Of a stretch of DNA of 54,835 nt, positions 50,965-54,835 are shown one piece after another. Source of the DNA: a virus; IMG/VR virus record IMGVR_UViG_3300042503_000400, positions 1 to 54,835 of that record, one strand, 5' to 3'. Within the stretch, counting starts at the first letter, position 1; every line of letters begins with the position of its first letter. The position numbers were made by a program, and so were the translations under genes. Under the pieces are notes generated by a model. The model made no database searches and had not been told where the DNA came from. It saw only the letters and a program-made list of their open reading frames with translations.

Positions 50965-51014
50965 GATGATGGGTGGCACAAGTTTCAACCTTATGCCATA
51001 TGAAAGGAAACACC

Positions 51015-51413
51015 ATGGCCAAGATGTTCGACATTGAACCGGTAGTTCTGTCCCTCAAGCTGACCGTCACCAAAGCGACGGAAAACGGTCTCTTGGGCGG
51101 CGTCACCGACGTCGAAGTGGTAAGCGCCAACGGGGAAGCGGATACCCGCTTCTACGGCTTTGCCAGCAACTGGGGCAGCCTTGTGATGAACTACAAGTCA
51201 GAAGGCCGTCCGGCAAAGCCTGCCAAGGCTGACAAGCCCGCGCCGAAGGCGCTGACTGCGACGCAGAAGGCAATGATCCCGGCCAACGGGACCAAGGCTA
51301 AGGGTAAGGCCAAGGCCGAACCTGCAGCACCTGCAGCACCTGCCACGATTGCGGGCTTTACCCCCGAGCAGCTTGCGAAACTGCAGGCGCTCAAGGATGC
51401 AGGCATCCTCTAA
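51015..51413 (+). CDS. Unknown early protein with Ala/Lys/Pro tail
   Basis: 132 residues from ATG 51015 with GAAAGGAAA upstream; ORF 50973 is longer only because of an in-frame ATG without a site. Residues about 1-60 form a small beta-rich domain (MAKMFDIEPVVLSLKLTVTK, DTRFYGFASNWGSLVMNYK). Residues 61-105 are an Ala/Lys/Pro linker. The C-terminus is GFTPEQLAKLQALKDAGIL. First gene of the rightward arm, followed by a strong hairpin. Confidence 0.8.
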   Translation: MAKMFDIEPVVLSLKLTVTKATENGLLGGVTDVEVVSANGEADTRFYGFASNWGSLVMNYKSEGRPAKPAKADKPAPKALTATQKAMIPANGTKAKGKAKAEPAAPAAPATIAGFTPEQLAKLQALKDAGIL

Positions 51414-51418
51414 GAACA

Positions 51419-51442
51419 GGGCGGACCCACAAGGGTCCGCCC
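51419..51442 (+). terminator. Strong hairpin after the first rightward gene
   Basis: GGGCGGACCC and GGGTCCGCCC form a perfect ten-base-pair stem closing on ACAA, six bases after the stop codon. There is no T-run, so it may attenuate or protect RNA. Confidence 0.65.
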
Positions 51443-51467
51443 AACCTCTCTCACAAGGAAGATAGAA

Positions 51468-51632
51468 ATGCGGAAATACGACGATGTTCAGCGCGCATCC
51501 ATCCAGCGCTCCGAGGCATACCTGCGCAAGAAGGCGATGTCCAAGCCCGTAAGCTATGTCGGCGAGTTTATCGCAGGCATACTGTTCATGGCCTTGATGG
51601 CCCTGCTCGCAGTGATCCTACTGTCGCTCTGA
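51468..51632 (+). CDS. 54-residue membrane protein
   Basis: ATG 51468 with AAGGAAG upstream, TGA 51630-51632. A charged N-terminus (MRKYDDVQRASIQRSEAYLR, KKAMSKPVS) is followed by one hydrophobic segment at about 31-54 (EFIAGILFMALMALLAVILL). An intrinsic terminator follows at once. A short early membrane protein may modify the host envelope or exclude other phages; nothing in the sequence says which. Confidence 0.8.
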   Translation: MRKYDDVQRASIQRSEAYLRKKAMSKPVSYVGEFIAGILFMALMALLAVILLSL

Positions 51633-51638
51633 CCCTGA

Positions 51639-51669
51639 CCCGCCCGGCTCACCACCGGGCGGGTTTTTT
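51639..51669 (+). terminator. Intrinsic terminator
   Basis: CCCGCCCGG (51639-51647) and CCGGGCGGG (51655-51663) form a nine-base-pair stem around CTCACCA, followed by TTTTTT. It ends the short rightward transcript before the repeat region. Confidence 0.93.
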
Positions 51670-51678
51670 GTTGCCCGC

Positions 51679-52234
51679 TTTACACCTTTACACCGCCCGC
51701 ATAGGAGGCAGTTGCGTGCTGCGCGTCGTTAAGTTTTGCTCGTTTCACTCGCCATACGTCGGGGGCCTGTAGCTCTGACACGTAGACATGCTGCCCTTTA
51801 CACACTGTCAGGCCAAACAGTCGGGGGGCTGTAACGTATTGATATTAAACAACTATCTATTTTCGCTTTACACTACCTTTACACAAAATGTGTAAAATTT
51901 AGATGGTTTACATGTTTACACCACGATGGATAGTCCAATGAAACCAAGGGGTTAGCGGATGTAAACCAGTGTGTAGTAGTAGTAAAGTATCTCTACTATC
52001 TATAATATATAGGTTTTTTTTGAAGATACGTGACGGAAATCGTCAATCAACTCGGTTGAGTGTAAACCTTTACAATACAACCGTCCCAGTTGCACAATTT
52101 TAGCGCCGGATATTCTGAAAAATCGTAGATAGTTTAGATACCTACCCACAACCCATTGATTTTCCATACGTTTTACTATCTATCGTGTAAAGATACTTCG
52201 CCTACCCAAACCTCAATTCTTAGATACTTTACAC
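51679..52234. repeat. TTTACAC / GTGTAAA box array
   Basis: Exact TTTACAC on the plus strand begins at 51679, 51687, 51797, 51867, 51878, 51915 and 52228; GTGTAAA begins at 51890, 52060 and 52185. Near copies are TTTACAT 51907, TGTAAAC 51961 and TTTACAA 52069. Two pairs are eight bases apart (51679/51687 and 51907/51915). Two form palindromes: TTTACACA-AAA-TGTGTAAA (51878-51896) and TGTAAA-CC-TTTACA (52061-52074). Confidence 0.9.
51852..52183. repeat. ACTATCTA box family
   Basis: ACTATCTAT at 51852-51860, 51995-52003 and 52175-52183 on the plus strand, and TAGATAGT at 52126-52133 on the other. The last plus copy is two bases from a GTGTAAA box. The boxes are interleaved with the TTTACAC array. 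Confidence 0.8.
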
Positions 52235-52370
52235 TCTATTTCCCCCCTACCCCCCAGATTTGACGCCATCTGGCCCGATCGGCTAGGAAGATGGGGCTGG
52301 CCGAGGTCCACCCAAACCACCTCCGGTCCGGCAAACTTAACAATCTTAACACACACTGGAGACTACCATC

Positions 52371-52643
52371 ATGGCTAACTGGGCCAAACTTGCCGACCTC
52401 TCCGCTGACCTTTACAAGAAAACCCTTACAGTCCGGCCCTTGTGCCGCCCTTACATCAGTCAGGCTGATGCCATCTATGACTACACCGTCGGCCATGAAC
52501 TGGTCGTCGTGGACCAATCGTCCCCCCTTAACAACTGCCGGATCACTGTCTGTGACCGTCATGAGTTGAAGCGGCACTACGACCTGACCCATCTCAACAT
52601 CCAGTTCAACCCCGGCATGGCTCCGGTTGAAGTCACCCTCTGA
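52371..52643 (+). CDS. Hypothetical protein after the repeat region
   Basis: 90 residues from ATG 52371 with GGAG nine bases upstream. ANWAKLADLSADLYKKTLTV, then YTVGHELVVVDQSSPLNNCR, a small beta-rich domain ending APVEVTL. It is first of a new rightward series (52371-54835+). No family recognised. Confidence 0.75.
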   Translation: MANWAKLADLSADLYKKTLTVRPLCRPYISQADAIYDYTVGHELVVVDQSSPLNNCRITVCDRHELKRHYDLTHLNIQFNPGMAPVEVTL

Positions 52644-52655
52644 GGAGTAGGTATT

Positions 52656-52826
52656 ATGGATGCTAACACGGTTCGAATGACTGCCGCGGTGCTTAGCTAC
52701 CTCGGTCTTGACGAGTTCTACAAGCAGGTCGATGCCCATATCGAGGCATACCCCGGTATCTCCTACAAGGATGCCCTTACAGAAGTGGTCCAAATCCATG
52801 TGGATCACATGGGCCACCGGCTCTAA
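52656..52826 (+). CDS. 56-residue hypothetical protein
   Basis: ATG 52656 with GAGGAG eight bases upstream, TAA 52824-52826. MDANTVRMTAAVLSYLGLDE, then FYKQVDAHIEAYPGISYKDA and VVQIHVDHMGHRL. Helical, with His-rich end. The following hairpin and a new ribosome site mark the end of its mRNA segment. Function unknown. Confidence 0.75.
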   Translation: MDANTVRMTAAVLSYLGLDEFYKQVDAHIEAYPGISYKDALTEVVQIHVDHMGHRL

Positions 52827-52831
52827 CAACC

Positions 52832-52858
52832 AGCCCGTCCGGCTCTGTCGGATGGGCT
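52832..52858 (+). terminator. Hairpin with short T-run
   Basis: AGCCCGTCCG (52832-52841) and CGGATGGGCT (52849-52858) pair over ten positions, one a G-T wobble, then TTCCC. Weak or conditional terminator before the 52895 gene. Confidence 0.6.
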
Positions 52859-52894
52859 TTCCCGTTCCTCAACCCTCTAAGGAAGGTCACTAAC

Positions 52895-53668
52895 ATGTTC
52901 GGCTCTAACATCGCCCTGCCCCGTGGCGGCATCACTTCCTATCAGCAAGCTCTGGTTAAGCATGATAGCATCGCTCCCATCAGGGGGCGGTCCACTGACG
53001 TCAGACCTCTTGGTAACCGGAGGAATGACAACCTCACCATCCGCAAACTTGACAACGGCTCCATTGCCGTCCGGCTCTACCAGACTGACATCGTCACTTA
53101 CCATGACGATGGCACCATCGACCTTGAGCCTTACTCGTCCAAGCTGACAGACGAGGCTGTCAGACAGGTGTTTCGCGGTGCTGTCACGGCCAGTTACACC
53201 AACCCTGTTGGGCCTGTCCTGTGGACAAACCACAACGGCACTCGTCGGGGCTATCTGGTCGATGGCTGTGCCTCACTGGACAAAGACCTCAACGTCATCG
53301 CTGGGACCAAGCCCTTCACCCGTTACAGTGTCAGCCGCAAGAAGGCCAACGCTGCCTGCGCCAAGGGCTTCAACCAGTTCAAGCTGTGGGTCGAGACCCA
53401 AGTCAGACTGGGCATTGACCCTAGACAAGGTGAGCGTTGGGGCACAGTCCACCTGTCTAACATGGCCTTGGCCTGTCTCGATGAGCCGGATCGCTACGCT
53501 GACATTGCCCGTGGCATGTCCACTTATGTCACTGTTGACTCTCACCTCGACGCCATCCGGCGCCAAGTGCTGAAATACCACGACTGCGTCGAGGAGACCG
53601 AGGTGCCTTACATCACAGGGTGGGACCAGCTCACTTCCATCCAGTCCAGCAAGAAGCGGTGGGGGTGA
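52895..53668 (+). CDS. Hypothetical protein, 257 residues
   Basis: Start has AAGGAAGG upstream. N-terminus: GGITSYQQALVKHDSIAPIR and LGNRRNDNLTIRKLDNGSIA, a beta-rich part; middle: TSRRGYLVDG-type strands; C-terminal half: helical (NAACAKGFNQFKLWVETQVR, DIARGMSTYVTVDSHLDAIR). Family not recognised, but its early position and size suggest a phage-specific takeover or replication factor. Confidence 0.75.
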   Translation: MFGSNIALPRGGITSYQQALVKHDSIAPIRGRSTDVRPLGNRRNDNLTIRKLDNGSIAVRLYQTDIVTYHDDGTIDLEPYSSKLTDEAVRQVFRGAVTASYTNPVGPVLWTNHNGTRRGYLVDGCASLDKDLNVIAGTKPFTRYSVSRKKANAACAKGFNQFKLWVETQVRLGIDPRQGERWGTVHLSNMALACLDEPDRYADIARGMSTYVTVDSHLDAIRRQVLKYHDCVEETEVPYITGWDQLTSIQSSKKRWG

Positions 53669-53699
53669 AATTACCTATGAGTCGAAACTGGAGAACAAC

Positions 53700-53918
53700 A
53701 TGAACAGATACGTCACCTTTACAACCTACACCGACGAGGACCCACAGGTCCTGACAGAGTCCGAGTTCTTCGACACACCAAAAAACGACACCGACTGGTG
53801 TGAGTGGGTCTGGCAGTATGCCCCCGACAGAGCGACGGCTCTTTCCCAGCACCAGACCAAGATGGACGAATATCAGGCCGACGTCGAAGCTGGTCGGACA
53901 GAGAAGCGAACATACTAA
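53700..53918 (+). CDS. Small hypothetical protein
   Basis: 72 residues; GGAG upstream. MNRYVTFTTYTDEDPQVLTE, then SEFFDTPKNDTDWCEWVWQY and AQALSQHQT-like helix, acidic/aromatic. It ends TAATG, so a downstream start at 53918 is possible. No family recognised. Confidence 0.75.
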   Translation: MNRYVTFTTYTDEDPQVLTESEFFDTPKNDTDWCEWVWQYAPDRATALSQHQTKMDEYQADVEAGRTEKRTY

Positions 53919-53925
53919 TGTCGAA

Positions 53926-53941
53926 ACACCCTTCGGGGTGT
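53926..53941 (+). other. cUUCGg tetraloop hairpin
   Basis: ACACCC-TTCG-GGGTGT, a six-base-pair stem on a very stable loop, lies between the stop of the 53700 gene and the ATPase start. It has no T-run. Confidence 0.6.
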
Positions 53942-54004
53942 CTGTGGCAGGTGGCTCCTGCTGCACTGATGAGACAAGCCAAACAACCTCTTATGGAGAA
54001 CACA

Positions 54005-54835
54005 ATGCGTCCATCCCTTCTGTCTGACACACTTAAAGACCTCATCTCGATCAACCGCACCGTGGCTATCGAGGGGGCACCGGGTGGTGGCAAGACCACC
54101 CTCGTTCAGTCTGTGACTGAGGCTCTCGGTCTGCACTATGTCGAGCGTCACCTGCCGACCATGCTGGTCGAGGACTTCGGCATCCCTGTCATTGGGGGCG
54201 AGACCCTACGTTACATGATCCCCGACTGGTTCCCTGCCAAGGGCTCTCGTTATGACGATGGCCGTGGTGGGGTGCTCTGCTTTGATGATCGGAACCAAGC
54301 TCCGGCCGACATCCAGAAAGTGCTGGCTAACATCTGCCAAGCACGCAACCTCCACGGCACACCCCTTGCCAAGGGCTGGACTGTCGTCTCCACTGGTAAC
54401 CGTCAGTCTGACCGGGCTGGGGCCAACCGGGTGCTGTCTCACCTTCGCAATCGTGAGACTGTCCTAGAGTTCGACACCAACCTCGATGACTGGTCGTCGT
54501 GGGCACTGACACATGGGGTCAAGTCTGAGGTGGTGGCCTTCATCCGCTTCCGTCCCGGTCTGCTCCATGACTTCGATGCCAACAAGGACCAGAACCCTAC
54601 CCCACGCAGCTGGACCGAGGGTGTCAGTGATGTGCTTGGTGTCGTCCCTCCTGAGGCTGAGTTCGACTGCTTCAAGGGCGCCGTTGGTGAGGGGGCTGCG
54701 GCTGAGTTCGTGGGGTTCCTCAAGATTTACCGCAAGCTGCCTAACCCTGATGCTATCTTGCTCAACCCTGACAGTGCCGATGTGCCGTCCGATCCGGCCA
54801 CTCTCTACGCTCTGTCTGGTGCTATCTCCAGCCGC
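54005..54835 (+). CDS. MoxR-like AAA ATPase (truncated by the window)
   Basis: At least 277 residues from ATG 54005, with GGAG seven bases upstream; the frame is also open from ATG 53918, which would add 29 residues. Walker A is EGAPGGGKTTL at about 23-33. GVLCFDDRNQAPADIQKVLA gives the Walker B region, and WTVVSTGNRQSDRAGANRVL the sensor segment. Such ATPases usually work with a VWA-domain partner encoded next to them, which would be outside this window. The frame runs to the last base. Confidence 0.88.
   Translation, partial: MRPSLLSDTLKDLISINRTVAIEGAPGGGKTTLVQSVTEALGLHYVERHLPTMLVEDFGIPVIGGETLRYMIPDWFPAKGSRYDDGRGGVLCFDDRNQAPADIQKVLANICQARNLHGTPLAKGWTVVSTGNRQSDRAGANRVLSHLRNRETVLEFDTNLDDWSSWALTHGVKSEVVAFIRFRPGLLHDFDANKDQNPTPRSWTEGVSDVLGVVPPEAEFDCFKGAVGEGAAAEFVGFLKIYRKLPNPDAILLNPDSADVPSDPATLYALSGAISSR

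Larger units (their letters stand above)
50586..51014 (+). promoter_or_regulatory. Divergent intergenic control region
   Basis: About 430 bases between the leftward late operon and the rightward genes. It is AT-rich at 50625-50755, with GTGTAAA at 50624 and TGTAAAG at 50690, then C-rich (50760-50780) and contains hairpins. Direct repeats CCGAACGG start at 50880 and 50899. No open frame longer than about 60 codons with a ribosome site was seen. It should hold the promoters for both arms. Confidence 0.7.
51670..52370 (+). other. AT-rich gene-free region, candidate replication origin
   Basis: 700 bases with no convincing gene, AT-rich between 51840 and 52235, starting after a terminator and ending at a gene with its own ribosome site. 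It includes GTGTAAA/TTTACAC arrays, ACTATCTA boxes and a run TATAATATATAGG followed by eight T. Such iterated boxes beside an easily melted tract are typical of origins or of an operator cluster; no origin family was recognised. Confidence 0.55.

Noticed and set aside
51679-52234. CRISPR array
   Set aside because: The units are only seven bases, occur on both strands and lack regular spacers.
53918-54004. Upstream start for the AAA ATPase at 53918
   Set aside because: In frame and possible, but it would translate through a UUCG hairpin and lacks the GGAG spacing seen at ATG 54005.
1-54835. tRNA genes, integrase, attachment site, phage RNA polymerase
   Set aside because: Read for cloverleaf-like, recombinase and polymerase signatures on both strands; none could be supported by eye. 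A tRNA scan would settle the first.

Overview
The window is part of a tailed double-stranded DNA phage genome, most likely podovirus-like. It encodes a large terminase, portal, scaffold, capsid, tail-adaptor and nozzle-like proteins and internal virion proteins. No tail tape-measure or sheath gene is visible. The coding sequence is GC-rich, so the host is probably a GC-rich proteobacterium; the host class is a weak inference. No integrase, rRNA, tRNA, CRISPR array or insertion sequence was seen. Both ends are cut: a partial gene tail lies at 1-77 and a truncated AAA ATPase runs off the right end.

Layout. (1) 1-14131, rightward: early and replication genes, packed with ATGA, TGATG or GTGATG overlaps. 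Small unknown proteins come first, then an Nmad5-like protein, a MazZ-type (dGTP_diPhyd_N) nucleotide pyrophosphohydrolase, family A DNA polymerase, RecB/Cas4-like nuclease, VRR-NUC nuclease overlapping an SNF2-like helicase, an SSB-like protein with a cysteine cluster and acidic tail, a helix-turn-helix protein and a primase-helicase fusion. (2) 50585-14128, leftward: the late operon. Packaging genes lead, followed by head genes, a cluster of tiny lysine-rich proteins, tail adaptors, fibres and adhesins, an envelope/lysis block (spanin-like pair, two exported proteins, holin-like protein, GH19 endolysin), the nozzle-like protein, and internal virion proteins ending in a 2588-residue polyvalent-type protein. 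The two arms meet at 14128-14131, where both stop codons share one CTAG. (3) 50586-52370: the divergent control region. Its two small genes (51015-51413 and 51468-51632) split it; an intrinsic terminator follows the second, and then an AT-rich, gene-free stretch carries at least ten copies of TTTACAC on both strands plus four copies of ACTATCTA. This is the best origin or master-regulatory candidate. (4) 52371-54835, rightward: small unknown proteins and a MoxR-like AAA ATPase.

The genes fit a lytic programme. The right-hand region likely fires first and contains the likely origin. The left arm copies and processes DNA with phage-encoded primase, helicases, polymerase and nucleases. The long leftward transcript builds the virion and lyses the cell. 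Hints beyond a standard phage are the MazZ-like enzyme beside a PolA whose residue equivalent to E. coli F762 is leucine, the Nmad5-like protein, the giant HExxxH polyvalent protein, and the repeat-rich control region. Ten or so genes are shorter than about 60 codons or have a better internal start; these were called from start, ribosome-site and overlap logic.
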